Assembly: GCF_008329985.2 (NCBI RefSeq) | Contig: NZ_CP038437.2 | Span: 3,844,001-3,908,000 of the forward strand | DNA: 64,000 nt | Reading direction: 5' to 3' | From: Halomonas binhaiensis | GTDB lineage: Bacteria > Pseudomonadota > Gammaproteobacteria > Pseudomonadales > Halomonadaceae | Shown: positions 8,559-18,268 of the stretch, piece after piece | How positions within the stretch are numbered: position 1 is the stretch's first letter | Layout: each line of letters opens with the position of its first letter | Made by a program: the position numbers and the translations under genes | Notes under the pieces: model-generated | What the model was told of the DNA's origin: nothing | The model's database searches: none | Seen by the model: only the letters and a program-made list of their open reading frames with translations

Positions 8559-9302
8559 TCAGATGATGTAACCGCCGGAAACTTCGATGTTTTGTGCATT
8601 GATCCATGCACCATCCTCGGTCAACAGCGAAGCAATCACACGAGCGACCTCCTCCGGTTCACCGACCCGGCCAAGCGCCGTCTGTGAGGCCAACAGGGTT
8701 TCGAATGCTTCATTCAGCCCACCGCCCAGCTCAGTACGGATCGGTCCCGGCGACACCGAATTGACTCGAATGCGACGCTCACCGAACTCCCTGGCCATAT
8801 AGCGAGACAGTACCTCCAGCCCACCCTTGAACGTCGCATAAGGCGCGACACCTGACGTTGCCACGCGTGTGGTTGCACTGGTCAGGTTGACGATGCTGGA
8901 ACCTTCCATCAGTAGCGGAAGCAACGTTTGGGTCAGGAAGAACGGTCCTTTGAGATGCACACTCAGCAGACCATCAAACTGCTCCTCGGTAACGGTCTCG
9001 ATCAGGTGGTACAGACCATAGCCAGCGTTATTCACCAGCCCACTCAGCGACCGGGAGTTCCACTTGGCCTCCAGGGTCTGTTCCACCACTTGTCGGAAGT
9101 TCGCGAAAGACCCGACATTGCCAACATCCAGGGGAAGCGCGACAGCCTTGCCGCCCTCTGCCTGGATTTGACTGACCACTGTGTGGGCGGCATCCGGGTT
9201 GCGGTTATAGGTAAGTATGATGCCCATTCCTCTGCGGGCACATTCCAGTGCAGTGCTTGCGCCGATGCCCCGACTACCGCCAGTGATCACGATGATGCTC
9301 AT
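8559..9302 (-). CDS. Short-chain dehydrogenase/reductase (SDR)
   Basis: 247 residues from the ATG at 9302, with GGAG 6 nt upstream; the frame up to 9377 overlaps the regulatory region. Classical SDR features: TGGSRGIG cofactor loop, NNAGYG, Ser in NLTSAT, and the PYATFKGG segment with the catalytic Tyr-x-x-x-Lys, then NSVSPGPIRTE. It is an NAD(P)H-dependent oxidoreductase resembling FabG or sugar reductases, with unknown substrate. It is divergent from the AraC regulator at 9437, a frequent pairing. Confidence 0.93.
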   Translation of the reverse strand: MSIIVITGGSRGIGASTALECARRGMGIILTYNRNPDAAHTVVSQIQAEGGKAVALPLDVGNVGSFANFRQVVEQTLEAKWNSRSLSGLVNNAGYGLYHLIETVTEEQFDGLLSVHLKGPFFLTQTLLPLLMEGSSIVNLTSATTRVATSGVAPYATFKGGLEVLSRYMAREFGERRIRVNSVSPGPIRTELGGGLNEAFETLLASQTALGRVGEPEEVARVIASLLTEDGAWINAQNIEVSGGYII

Positions 9303-9436
9303 GTGTCGCTCCAATGAAGACCAATGCCTACACGATAAGCATCCACGCGCATTCCCACTCACCGGTTCCTGTCGCAATCCTGCCTATTTCTGCTTATCCG
9401 CTTGTTCCTGAGTCGAGGCTAACGTTCAATGGAGCC

Positions 9437-10321
9437 ATGGAAGAACAACTGAACGAACTTCGAAGCCTTGCTGCTCATGCGGAAAATCGCCGGACCGAAA
9501 CCGGTATTCCGCGTGTGGCGATGGTCCAGGGAGCCATCCCAGAGCACGAGCTTGCTGCCGTGTACGATCCGATGGTCAACCTGATCCTGCAGGGCAGCAA
9601 GTCCATGACCGTGGGCGAGCAGACCCTGCACTACGATCCCGCGACCTATTTCGTCATGTCTGTCGATCTTCCAGCAGCCGGCGTCATCCGTAGCAGCACT
9701 TCTGGCGCGCCCTATCTCGCCGTCAGCCTGACCCTTGATGCTCCTCTTCTGACTGGCCTGTTGTCGGATCTCCCCAATACCGCCAACAGAGTCGGGCAGG
9801 ATACGGGCTTCTCAGTCGCGGCAGTGACGCCGGAACTTCTTGATGCCTGGGTACGCATGTTGCGCTTGATGAAGCAGCCATCCGATATTCCTGCGCTGGC
9901 ACCGGCCTATGAGCGCGAGATCCTCTACCGAGTTCTTCAGGGGCCGATGGGGTGGATGCTGCGCGATATCGCAACGCCTGATACCGCACTTGCCCGAGTG
10001 AACCAGGCTATCCAACGCATTCGTCGCGAGTACGAAAAGCCCTTACGAGTGGAAGAGCTCGCTGCAGATGTCGCCATGAGCGTGTCGGCGTTCCATCGCC
10101 ACTTCAAGGCAGTGACAGCACTCAGCCCCTTGCAATATCAGAAGCAAATTCGACTGCTGCAAGCACGCACACTGCTCATTGCCGCGGGGTACAGCGTCAC
10201 TGCAGCTGCGCACGAAGTCGGTTATGAAAGCCCGACGCAGTTCAGTCGAGAATATGCACGCACCTTTGGTATGCCCCCGGCGAAAGATACGACACGGATC
10301 ATTACCAGCATGAAGGCCTAG
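9437..10321 (+). CDS. AraC family transcriptional regulator
   Basis: 294 residues from the ATG at 9437 (MEEQLNEL); GGAG is only 2 nt upstream, so the start is not certain and the frame is open back to 9314. The N-terminal domain (VYDPMVNLILQGSKSMTVGEQ, then PATYFVMSVDLP) is the AraC_N cupin; the C-terminal 100 residues have the two HTH motifs (ELAADVAMSVSAFHRHFKAVT and AAHEVGYESPTQFSREYARTFG). It is divergent from the SDR gene and probably controls the SDR-VOC-saccharopine-like genes. Confidence 0.92.
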   Translation: MEEQLNELRSLAAHAENRRTETGIPRVAMVQGAIPEHELAAVYDPMVNLILQGSKSMTVGEQTLHYDPATYFVMSVDLPAAGVIRSSTSGAPYLAVSLTLDAPLLTGLLSDLPNTANRVGQDTGFSVAAVTPELLDAWVRMLRLMKQPSDIPALAPAYEREILYRVLQGPMGWMLRDIATPDTALARVNQAIQRIRREYEKPLRVEELAADVAMSVSAFHRHFKAVTALSPLQYQKQIRLLQARTLLIAAGYSVTAAAHEVGYESPTQFSREYARTFGMPPAKDTTRIITSMKA

Positions 10322-10645
10322 GACTCGAGTGCCAGCAACAACCAAGGCACGTATCAAGCCTTTCACAACGGCACAAGTTCAGTTGCGTTCCGCAAGCGTG
10401 GGCTACCACCCGCTTCAATACGCCACCCTTGAGCCTCGGCAGGCGTCTCACAACTTTAGCTGAATCCCCTGTCAGGCACTGCAGTCACGCGTGATGCGAG
10501 CCGATAGCTGCGAAATGCTCTCCAGCCGTTGATCGGTGCCTATCGGTGTAACTGCCATATGTGAAAAAGCCGCCGGTGATCTCTCACCGGCGGCTTTTTC
10601 GTCAAAGTACTTGAGCAGTTGCTCTAGCTAGTACCTAACGTGTGA
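10322..10645. other. Intergenic region between convergent araC-type gene and guaA
   Basis: 324 nt. Apart from the strong hairpin at 10563-10600 nothing was recognised: no tRNA, repeat or credible short gene. Confidence 0.5.
10563..10600 (-). terminator. Bidirectional intrinsic terminator (guaA)
   Basis: A perfect 17-bp inverted repeat (10563-10579 with 10584-10600) with a TCTC loop. The stem starts with GAAAAAGCCGCC, so each strand ends in a U-run. It serves guaA (minus) and can also stop read-through from the AraC gene (plus). Confidence 0.9.
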
Positions 10646-12223
10646 TCATTCCCACTCAATCGTCGCGGGCGGCTTGCTTGATACGTCGTAGGTCACGCGG
10701 GAGACGCCGGGCAGCTCGTTGATGATGCGGTTGGACACCTTCTCCAGCAGTTCGTAAGGCAGGTGGGCCCAACGGGCGGTCATGAAGTCGATGGTTTCCA
10801 CGGCGCGCAGGGCGATGACCCATTCGTAACGACGACCGTCGCCGACCACGCCGACGGACTTGACCGGCAGGAACACGGCGAAGGCCTGGCTGGTCTTGTG
10901 GTACCAACCGGAAGCGTGCAGTTCTTCGATGAAGATGGCGTCGGCATCGCGCAGGATATCGGCGTATTCCTTCTTCACTTCGCCGAGGATGCGCACGCCC
11001 AGGCCCGGTCCCGGGAAGGGATGACGGTAGACCATGTCGTACGGCAGGCCAAGTTCGAGACCCAGCTTGCGCACTTCATCCTTGAACAGTTCGCGCAGCG
11101 GCTCGACCAGTTGTAGCTTCATGTCTTCCGGCAGGCCACCAACGTTATGGTGCGACTTGATCACATGGGCCTTGCCGGTCTTGGCGGCGGCAGACTCGAT
11201 CACGTCCGGATAGATGGTGCCCTGGGCCAGGAATTCGACGCCTTCGATCTTGGCGGATTCCTCATCGAATACTTCGATGAAGGTGTTACCGATGACTTTG
11301 CGCTTCTGCTCGGGATCGCTGACACCTTCCAGCTTGCCGAGGAACAGCGACTCAGCATCGGCACGAATCACGCGCACGCCCATATGCTTGGCGAAGGTTT
11401 CCATGACCTGATCGCCTTCGTTCTTGCGCAGCAGGCCATTGTCGACGAATACGCAGGTCAGCTGGTCGCCGATGGCCTTGTGCAGCAGCGCTGCCACCAC
11501 GGAAGAATCGACACCACCAGAAAGTCCCAGCAGTACATGACGATCACCGACCTGGTCACGCACTCGAGCGATCTGGTCTTCAATGATCTGTGCCGGCGTC
11601 CAGTTGCACTCGCTCTGACAGATATCCACCACGAAGTGCTCAAGGATTCGCTGGCCCTGCAGGGTATGCGTCACTTCCGGGTGGAACTGCACACCGTAGA
11701 AGCGCTTTTCTTCCCAGGCCATGGCAGCGATCGGGCAACTGGGCGTAGAAGCGGTAATGGTGAATTCCTTGGGCGCTTCCGCCACCTTGTCACCGTGGCT
11801 CATCCACACATCCAGCAGGCCACGGCCAGTCTCGTGGTCGACGTGGTCCTTGATGTCCTTGAACAGGGCGTTCTCGGCATCTACACGAATCTGGGCATAA
11901 CCGAACTCGCGCTTGTTGGAGCCTGCAACACTGCCACCCAGCTGCTCGGCCATGGTCTGCATGCCATAGCAGATGCCCAGTACCGGCAGTCCCATCTCGA
12001 ACACGCAATCGGGGGCGCGCGGAGAGTCCAGTTCGGTCACCGACTCCGGGCCACCGGCAAGAATGATACCGTTGGGCTGATACTCGCGGATTTCTTCTTC
12101 GCTGATGTCGAAGGCGCGAACCTCGGAGTAGACACCGATTTCCCGTACCCGACGCGCAATCAGCTGGGTGTACTGGGAACCGAAGTCGAGGATCAGGATC
12201 TTGTGGGCGTGAATATCGGTCAT
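10646..12223 (-). CDS. guaA: GMP synthase (glutamine-hydrolysing)
   Basis: 525 residues, full length. It converts XMP, ATP and glutamine to GMP in the cytosol. The N-terminal class I amidotransferase domain has [16 protein letters not shown], the nucleophile Cys in GICYGMQ and the His-Glu pair in GVQFHPEV; the synthetase domain has the PP-loop GLSGGVDSS and the usual C-terminal end PPATIEWE. It follows guaB on the same strand with a 133-nt gap, the common guaBA order. A strong bidirectional terminator lies downstream. Confidence 0.98.
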   Translation of the reverse strand: MTDIHAHKILILDFGSQYTQLIARRVREIGVYSEVRAFDISEEEIREYQPNGIILAGGPESVTELDSPRAPDCVFEMGLPVLGICYGMQTMAEQLGGSVAGSNKREFGYAQIRVDAENALFKDIKDHVDHETGRGLLDVWMSHGDKVAEAPKEFTITASTPSCPIAAMAWEEKRFYGVQFHPEVTHTLQGQRILEHFVVDICQSECNWTPAQIIEDQIARVRDQVGDRHVLLGLSGGVDSSVVAALLHKAIGDQLTCVFVDNGLLRKNEGDQVMETFAKHMGVRVIRADAESLFLGKLEGVSDPEQKRKVIGNTFIEVFDEESAKIEGVEFLAQGTIYPDVIESAAAKTGKAHVIKSHHNVGGLPEDMKLQLVEPLRELFKDEVRKLGLELGLPYDMVYRHPFPGPGLGVRILGEVKKEYADILRDADAIFIEELHASGWYHKTSQAFAVFLPVKSVGVVGDGRRYEWVIALRAVETIDFMTARWAHLPYELLEKVSNRIINELPGVSRVTYDVSSKPPATIEWE

Positions 12224-12356
12224 CGGACTTTCCTGGTAGAGGAACCTGAAACGTTACGGAAAGCGAAAAGCTGGAAGCGGTGCCTGCCCTTGCAAGGACC
12301 GACCACTCCCAGCTCGTTCATGCGGCCTGGCGAGTCATTGCTCAATCAGGACGCTA

Positions 12357-13826
12357 CTAGCCAACACGATAGTTGGGCGCTTCCTTGGTGATCTGGACGT
12401 CATGGACGTGAGACTCGTTGAAGCCGGCAGCGGTGATCTTGACGAACTCCGGCTTGGTACGCATCTCATCGACGGTGGAACAGCCGGTGTACCCCATGGA
12501 GGCACGCAAACCGCCCATCAACTGATGGACGATGGCGCTCATCATGCCTTTGTAAGGTACGCGACCTTCGATGCCCTCCGGCACCAGTTTCTCGACACCG
12601 TCATCCTTGTCCTGGAAGTAGCGGTCGCTGGACCCCTGGGTCTGGGACATGGCTCCCATGGAACCCATGCCGCGGTATGCCTTGTAGGTACGGCCCTGGA
12701 ACAGCTCGACCTCACCGGGAGCTTCCTCGGTGCCGGCCAACAGGCCACCGACCATGATGCAGCTGGCACCCGCGACCACCGCCTTGGCAATATCACCGGA
12801 GAAGCGGATGCCTCCATCGGCAATCAGCGGGATATCATATGGCTCGAGAGCTTCGGCAACGTTGGCCACGGCACTGATCTGGGGAACACCGACACCAGCG
12901 ACGATACGTGTGGTACAGATGGAACCCGGGCCGATCCCGACCTTGACCGCGTCCGCTCCCGCTTCGGCCAGTGCCTTGGCAGCAGCAGCGGTAGCGATGT
13001 TGCCACCGATGACCTGAATCTGCGGATAGTTCTCCTTGACCCAGCGCACACGCTCGATCACGCCCTTGGAATGGCCATGAGCGGTATCGACCACGATGGC
13101 ATCCACACCGGCTTCGGCCAGGGCGGCAACACGATCGGGCGTGTCAGGGCCAGTACCGACCGCGGCACCGACCAGCAGACGACCATCGGCATCCTTGGCT
13201 GCATTGGGGAAAGTACGAGCTTTCTCGATATCCTGGAACGTGACCAGGCCACGCAGGTGGAAGTCGTCATCCACGACCAGCATCTTCTCGACGCGGTGCT
13301 CCTGCATCTTGCCCTTGATCACATCCAGCCCAGTGCCTTCCGCTACCGTGACCAGGCGCTCACGCGGGGTCATGATATCGGCCACGCTATCGCCATGATT
13401 GGGCTGGAAGCGCATGTCACGCTCGGTGACCAGACCGACCAGGCTCTCGCCTTCGACAACAGGGAAACCAGAGAAGCCATACTCCTTCGCCATGGCCAGC
13501 AGATCGGACAGCTTGGCCTTGGGTCCCACGGTGACCGGGTCCTTGACGATGACGCTCTCGTGCTTCTTGACCTTGCGCACTTCCGTCGCCTGCTGGGCGA
13601 TTGTCATGCTCTTGTGGATGATGCCGATGCCGCCTTCCTGCGCCATGGCAATCGCCAGGCGCGCTTCGGTGACAGTGTCCATGGCAGCGGAAGCGAGAGG
13701 AATGTTGAGGAAGAGGTCGCGCGTCAAGCGGGTCCGGAGACTGACATCCTTGGGGAGGATTTCGGAGTAGCCGGGAACGAGCAATACGTCGTCAAACGTA
13801 AGTGCTTCTTGGGCCATACGTAACAT
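12357..13826 (-). CDS. guaB: Inosine-5'-monophosphate dehydrogenase
   Basis: 489 residues from the ATG at 13826 ([14 protein letters not shown]), matching the usual family start; the open frame to 13904 is not supported. It oxidises IMP to XMP with NAD, the first committed step to guanine nucleotides. Two CBS domains (about 95-205) are inserted in the TIM barrel; the catalytic loop is [15 protein letters not shown] with the active-site Cys, and the mobile flap contains [10 protein letters not shown]. It is upstream of guaA. No SD of good quality is visible before the start. Confidence 0.98.
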   Translation of the reverse strand: MLRMAQEALTFDDVLLVPGYSEILPKDVSLRTRLTRDLFLNIPLASAAMDTVTEARLAIAMAQEGGIGIIHKSMTIAQQATEVRKVKKHESVIVKDPVTVGPKAKLSDLLAMAKEYGFSGFPVVEGESLVGLVTERDMRFQPNHGDSVADIMTPRERLVTVAEGTGLDVIKGKMQEHRVEKMLVVDDDFHLRGLVTFQDIEKARTFPNAAKDADGRLLVGAAVGTGPDTPDRVAALAEAGVDAIVVDTAHGHSKGVIERVRWVKENYPQIQVIGGNIATAAAAKALAEAGADAVKVGIGPGSICTTRIVAGVGVPQISAVANVAEALEPYDIPLIADGGIRFSGDIAKAVVAGASCIMVGGLLAGTEEAPGEVELFQGRTYKAYRGMGSMGAMSQTQGSSDRYFQDKDDGVEKLVPEGIEGRVPYKGMMSAIVHQLMGGLRASMGYTGCSTVDEMRTKPEFVKITAAGFNESHVHDVQITKEAPNYRVG

Positions 13827-13917
13827 AATCGGCAACACCCACAGGCTGGTAGGAGGGAGATAAGTTAATCGAGCATTATAACGTTTTGACGACGTTTCGG
13901 GCAATGTGCTCTAGCGA

Positions 13918-15030
13918 TTACCTAGGGATCAAGGCGCCACTTTCTCGTTCATGTCTCTCGTCCACGGCCTCCCTGTCCCCGGAGAAAGCCTGCCGCCAGT
14001 GCTCGATGAAGGCTTCACGCCTGGCGGGGTCGACGAAGGCCAGCAGTGAGGCATTGATAGGGATCGGATACAGGCGATCTCCTACTTGCCCGAGCAAGCG
14101 AGCCGCGGTGTAAGGCCCCTTGATCCCTGGCCGAATGCTGAACATCGGCGTCTGCCCTGCGAGTACGCCCTGCCCTTCCTCGCTGAGCAGGAAATTGACG
14201 AATGTCGTCGCAGCGGCAGGATGTGGTGCATCCCGATGCACGAACACCATACGCATCATGACCAGGCTGTAATCCGTGGGAATCTGGACGATGACATTGG
14301 GGTGTTCCTGGGCATAGACCAGGGCATAGGAGCCCAGCAGGTTATAGCCTAGCCAATAACGTCCGCTATCTATGCCCTCAAGCATGCGCAGGGTATTCTC
14401 CAGCGCCTCTGTCTCGACCCTCCCCATGCTGGTCACCAGATCCCAGAAACGCGAAGAATAGCGCGCATCCTGCTGGAACAATGTGTATCCGATGCCACTG
14501 TTAAAAGGCGAATAGGTCACGACCCGACCGCGCAGAAGGTTCTGTCGGGAATCCAGCAACTCAAGCAGGTCCGCATGGGTTTCCGGGGGCAGAACATGAC
14601 GGGAAAGCTCGAGATGGTAAGCCATCACAATAGGTTCGAAAGTGAAGCCGAAGACTTCATCGCGCCATTTGGCCCATTCCGGCCAGTTGCGTGTCTCCTC
14701 GCTATCCAGGTGGCGCGCCAGCCCCGCATTGACCTGGGCCATCTGCCAGGGCATCGCCGAACTGATCACCACATCCGGTGGATTTCCCTCGGTGACACTG
14801 CGGTCAACCTCCAGGGAGCTCCGGTCGCGATATTCGAACTGAATATGCGGATAGGCGCGGCCAAAGGCCTCCAGCAGCGGCGCCACTACCGCTTCATCCA
14901 GCGCCGCAGCGATCACCAGCTTGGATGGCGGCGGAACACTGCCCTTGGGCCGTTCCACGACCAGCCACATGGAGGCCAGCCCAATAACCAGCAAGACAGT
15001 GGCCGCCAGGCTGATACGCAGGGCAGTCAT
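13918..15030 (-). CDS. ABC-type extracellular solute-binding protein in the tctDE operon
   Basis: 370 residues, GGAGG before the start. An N-terminal hydrophobic segment (about 5-26) with no clear cleavage site is followed by a periplasmic-binding-protein fold resembling iron/ABC-type binding proteins: LVIAAALDEAVVAPLLEAF, PPDVVISSAMPWQMA, then YSPFNSGIGYTLFQ. It overlaps tctE by 4 nt and there is no ABC permease or ATPase nearby. By position it is likely an auxiliary sensor or ligand presenter for the TctE kinase rather than part of a transporter. That role is inference. Confidence 0.82.
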   Translation of the reverse strand: MTALRISLAATVLLVIGLASMWLVVERPKGSVPPPSKLVIAAALDEAVVAPLLEAFGRAYPHIQFEYRDRSSLEVDRSVTEGNPPDVVISSAMPWQMAQVNAGLARHLDSEETRNWPEWAKWRDEVFGFTFEPIVMAYHLELSRHVLPPETHADLLELLDSRQNLLRGRVVTYSPFNSGIGYTLFQQDARYSSRFWDLVTSMGRVETEALENTLRMLEGIDSGRYWLGYNLLGSYALVYAQEHPNVIVQIPTDYSLVMMRMVFVHRDAPHPAAATTFVNFLLSEEGQGVLAGQTPMFSIRPGIKGPYTAARLLGQVGDRLYPIPINASLLAFVDPARREAFIEHWRQAFSGDREAVDERHERESGALIPR

Positions 15031-16427
15031 GAGGCCTCCTCCTCTGCCAGGCGTAAGCGCAACTCAACAACGAGCCCTGACGGCGACAGGTTCGCTACTT
15101 TCAAATGACCGCCAAGACGCCGAGCGATGCTATCGACAATCGCCATACCCAGCCCCGAACCCTCGGTTCCCTGCCTGCCCAGACGCTCAAAGGGTCGGCA
15201 CAGGCGTTCCAGCTGTTCTTCGGGCACACCGGGGCCATCATCACGAATCGTCAGGCAACCTTCGTTTTCTTCTCTCCGCAGCCCCAGAGTAATGCTGCTG
15301 CCAGCCGGCGTATAACGCAGTGCGTTATCGATGACATTGCCGATCAACTCGCGCAACGCCCAGGCTTCCGCTTCCACCCACAACGGCTGGGTCGGTAACG
15401 TATCAAGCCCCAGGTCATGCCTATTGGCTTCATCGCGCCCCGCCCATTCCAGAGCAACATCCCTCACCAGTCCGCACAATTCCACACGCTGGCGCTGCGG
15501 CGCGTCATCAAGATGGCGCAAGCGCGCCAGCGACAGTAATTGTCCAGCAAGTCGACTGGTACGTTCGGCGCTGCCATGTACCTCTTCCAGCGCTGCGCGC
15601 CACTGTCCAGGGTCCGAGCTGCGCAGCGCCAGTTCACTGATGGTCTGCAAGCCGGCCAGTGGCGTCTTGAGCTGATGGCTGGCATCGGCGGTGAAACGCA
15701 GCAGCACTTCTCGTCCTTCACGTTGGCGTGTGAACAGTTGATCCAATGTCTGAACCAATTCATGCATTTCCTTGGGCACTTCGGCGTCCAGCGGACGCAT
15801 GTCGTCAGCCTCGCGCAGACGCAACTGGTGACGCAGGCGACGCAAAGGCATCAATGCCACGCGTATGGTCAGCGCCATCAGAACGCCGGCCAGCAACACC
15901 ATGGCAAGGAAACGCGATACTGCTTGCTTGAACAGCGTAAGGGCCAGTGTTTGACGTCCACCGAGCGTGTGCCCGACCCAGACCTGAACCGGTCCCTGGC
16001 TGACCCACCCAGGCGCTGACACTTCGCGACCGTAGACACGCAATTCGCCATAGGCGGTATGCAATGCCGTTTCCAGAGGGGCCTTGCGCACGCTGTCACG
16101 CAAGGCTTGCGGAATCGTCACCTCCCAGTTGGAGGACAAGCGACGTTCTTGGCTATCGAGAACGGCATAAAACACTCGTTCCTGAGAACTGGTGGCAAGG
16201 ATCTGCAACGCCGATACAGGAATCACCACTTCCGGGCGTCCATCCTGCCACTGGACGGCCTCGGAGATGCTCAAGGCGGCCGCCTCGAGTTGCGCATCGA
16301 ACGCACGGTCCGCCGCCTGACGGCTGCTGACCCATGCTTCGATCATCAACAAAGCACCAAGCCCGATGACGGTCACCAGCAACCAAGCGGCCATGCGCCG
16401 CTTGAGCGAACCAGTGACGACAATCAC
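15027..16427 (-). CDS. tctE: Sensor histidine kinase of the tricarboxylate locus
   Basis: 466 residues, GTG start overlapping the tctD stop by 4 nt. It has a TM segment near 12-31, a periplasmic sensor region, a second TM near 165-187, a HAMP-like linker, the dimerisation box FTADASHQLKTPLAGLQT with the phosphorylated His, and an ATPase domain (GNVIDNALRYTP, DDGPGVPEEQLERL, GSGLGMAIVDSIA). The architecture matches TctE-type kinases that sense citrate or tricarboxylates. It works with TctD and sits opposite tctCBA. Confidence 0.93.
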   Translation of the reverse strand: MIVVTGSLKRRMAAWLLVTVIGLGALLMIEAWVSSRQAADRAFDAQLEAAALSISEAVQWQDGRPEVVIPVSALQILATSSQERVFYAVLDSQERRLSSNWEVTIPQALRDSVRKAPLETALHTAYGELRVYGREVSAPGWVSQGPVQVWVGHTLGGRQTLALTLFKQAVSRFLAMVLLAGVLMALTIRVALMPLRRLRHQLRLREADDMRPLDAEVPKEMHELVQTLDQLFTRQREGREVLLRFTADASHQLKTPLAGLQTISELALRSSDPGQWRAALEEVHGSAERTSRLAGQLLSLARLRHLDDAPQRQRVELCGLVRDVALEWAGRDEANRHDLGLDTLPTQPLWVEAEAWALRELIGNVIDNALRYTPAGSSITLGLRREENEGCLTIRDDGPGVPEEQLERLCRPFERLGRQGTEGSGLGMAIVDSIARRLGGHLKVANLSPSGLVVELRLRLAEEEAS

Positions 16428-17092
16428 CCCTGCTCTTCCTCGAGACGATATCCCAGGCCACGAAAGGTGCGGATGCGCAAACCACTTCCCTTGAGCCGCT
16501 TACGTACTCGGCTGACGTAGACTTCCAGTGCATTGGAGCCAACTTCGCCAAAACCGAACAGGCGGCTTTCCAGTGTCTCCCGAGGCACGATGTTGCCGGC
16601 ATGCAGCAGCAGGCTCTCCACCAGCAGGCGCTCGCGGTGAGGCAATGACAGGGCACAACCGTCAAGGCTTGCTGCCCCTGTTGCCGGGTCGAACATCAGC
16701 GGTCCAAGCCTCAACAGGTTCTCGGTTCGCTGCTGGCTTCGGCGCAGCAATGCGCGGACCCTGGCTTCCAGTTCCGCCAACTGGAACGGCTTGGCCAGAT
16801 AATCATCGGCACCAAGATCCAGCCCGCGTACACGATCATCCAGGTTATCCCTGGCCGTCAGAATCAGTACCGGCGTGGAATCTCCTCGCTCACGCATCTC
16901 TTCCAGCAACCCCAGTCCATCACCATCCGGCAGGCCCAGATCCAGCAGCAGCAAGTCGAATGCTCCCTGGTGTATGGCCTCCTTTGCCGTGCGATAGGTC
17001 GAAAAGGTCTCGACGGTATTGCCAAGGGACGTGAGAGCCTGAGTCAGGGAACGCGAAATCAATGAATCGTCTTCGACAACGAGAAGGCGCAT
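16424..17092 (-). CDS. tctD: OmpR-family response regulator of the tricarboxylate locus
   Basis: 222 residues from the ATG at 17092 (MRLLVVEDD). The receiver domain has the acidic pocket VEDD, the phosphoacceptor Asp in LLLLDLGLPDGDG, the Thr in LILTARD and the Lys in DDYLAKPF. The C-terminal winged helix (LPHRERLLVESLLLHAGNIVPRE, VYVSRVRKRL) binds DNA. The open frame to 17230 runs through the operator repeats and is not supported. Its likely targets are the direct repeats at 17183-17230 and the divergent tctCBA genes. Confidence 0.94.
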   Translation of the reverse strand: MRLLVVEDDSLISRSLTQALTSLGNTVETFSTYRTAKEAIHQGAFDLLLLDLGLPDGDGLGLLEEMRERGDSTPVLILTARDNLDDRVRGLDLGADDYLAKPFQLAELEARVRALLRRSQQRTENLLRLGPLMFDPATGAASLDGCALSLPHRERLLVESLLLHAGNIVPRETLESRLFGFGEVGSNALEVYVSRVRKRLKGSGLRIRTFRGLGYRLEEEQG

Positions 17093-17182
17093 ACGACCAA
17101 AGTCTCGGTAAGAAGGGGTCAAGATGACAGGTAGATGAAAGCTCCACTGCCTAGCATCGAAAACTTCCAGCATCTGCTTTTT

Positions 17183-17230
17183 CTGAACGACAGCTGTTCT
17201 CGCTGAACGATAGCTGTTTCCGCTGAACAC
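17183..17230. promoter_or_regulatory. Candidate TctD operator: 20-bp-period direct repeats
   Basis: CTGAACGACAGCTGTT (17183-17198) recurs as CTGAACGATAGCTGTT (17203-17218), and a third partial copy CTGAACAC starts at 17223. The period is exactly 20 bp (two helical turns), as expected for tandem binding of an OmpR-type regulator. It lies between divergent tctD and tctC, 34-80 bp before the tctC start. Binding by TctD is inference. Confidence 0.6.
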
Positions 17231-17263
17231 CCAAACACAACAAGATGCATTCAGGAGTCCGCC

Positions 17264-18268
17264 ATGAAGATTACCACATCGTTCCCATTGCGCCGTTCCC
17301 TCCCATTACTGGCCTGCACAGCGCTTGGTACCGTTCTGCTCGGTGGCGCAGGAGTCGCTCAGGCTGCCGAAAAGACCGAGTGCATTGCACCAGCAAAACC
17401 TGGCGGTGGCTATGACCTGACCTGCCGCCTGGCCGCCAATGGCCTGCTCGATGCCAAGCTGATCGATGCCCCCATGCTGGTCACCTACATGCCCGGCGGT
17501 ATCGGTGCCGTGGCCTACAACCATGTCAACGGCGTGCGCAAGGATGACGGCAATATGATTGTCGCGGCCAGCACGGGCGCAGCCGTCAACCTCGCGCTGG
17601 GCAAGTTCGGCCAGTACGATGCCAGTGAAGTGCGCTGGCTGGGGGCGCTGGGTGTTGATTATGGTGCCATCGTGGTCAAGGCCGACGCTCCCTGGCAGAA
17701 CCTCGAAGAGCTGATGACAGCACTCAAGGAAAATCCTTCCCAGGTCGCTTTCGGGGCTGGCGGCAGCATCGGTAGCCAGGATTGGATGAAGGCGGCACTT
17801 ACCGCCCAGGCTGCGGATATCGATCCCAAACGCCTGCGTTATGTCGCCTTCGAAGGGGGCGGTGAAGCTCTGGCAGCGCTGCTGGGCAATCATATCCAAG
17901 TGTTTACCGGCGACCTGTCCGAGCTCAAGTCTCAGCTCGAGAGCGGCGACATCCGTGTCCTGGCGGCGCTATCTGAAGAGCGCATGGATGGGCCCTACGC
18001 TGATATTCCTACTGCTGCAGAACAAGGCTATGACGTGGAGTGGCCGATCTGGCGCGGCTACTACACGGGCCCAGAAGTCAGCGATGAAGACTATCAGGCC
18101 TGGGTGGATCGCATCCAGAAACTGGCCGAAGATCCCGGCTTCGCCAAGCTGCGTGAAGACCGTGGCCTGTTCCCCATGGATATGGTCGGTGATGAGTTCG
18201 ACGCTTACGTCAAGCAGCAAGTCGCTGACTTCAAGGAGCTGGCGCAACAGGTGGGGCTGACCCAATGA
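17264..18268 (+). CDS. tctC: Tripartite tricarboxylate transporter substrate-binding protein
   Basis: 334 residues, AGGAG 6 nt upstream. A Sec signal peptide (about 1-34, ending AQAA) leads the TctC/Bug fold: CIAPAKPGGGYDLTCRL, MPGGIGAVAYN, VAFGAGGSIGSQDWM. It delivers a tricarboxylate such as citrate to the TctBA permease from the periplasm. It is the first gene of the divergent plus-strand operon; the next gene overlaps by 4 nt. The operator repeats upstream suggest TctD control. The exact ligand is not fixed by sequence. Confidence 0.95.
   Translation: MKITTSFPLRRSLPLLACTALGTVLLGGAGVAQAAEKTECIAPAKPGGGYDLTCRLAANGLLDAKLIDAPMLVTYMPGGIGAVAYNHVNGVRKDDGNMIVAASTGAAVNLALGKFGQYDASEVRWLGALGVDYGAIVVKADAPWQNLEELMTALKENPSQVAFGAGGSIGSQDWMKAALTAQAADIDPKRLRYVAFEGGGEALAALLGNHIQVFTGDLSELKSQLESGDIRVLAALSEERMDGPYADIPTAAEQGYDVEWPIWRGYYTGPEVSDEDYQAWVDRIQKLAEDPGFAKLREDRGLFPMDMVGDEFDAYVKQQVADFKELAQQVGLTQ

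Noticed and set aside
12402..13823. Long open frame (473 codons) opposite guaB
   Set aside because: It is antisense to a fully conserved guaB, has no family motif and is explained by GC-rich codon bias. The same applies to the long frames opposite guaA, smc and ccmF.
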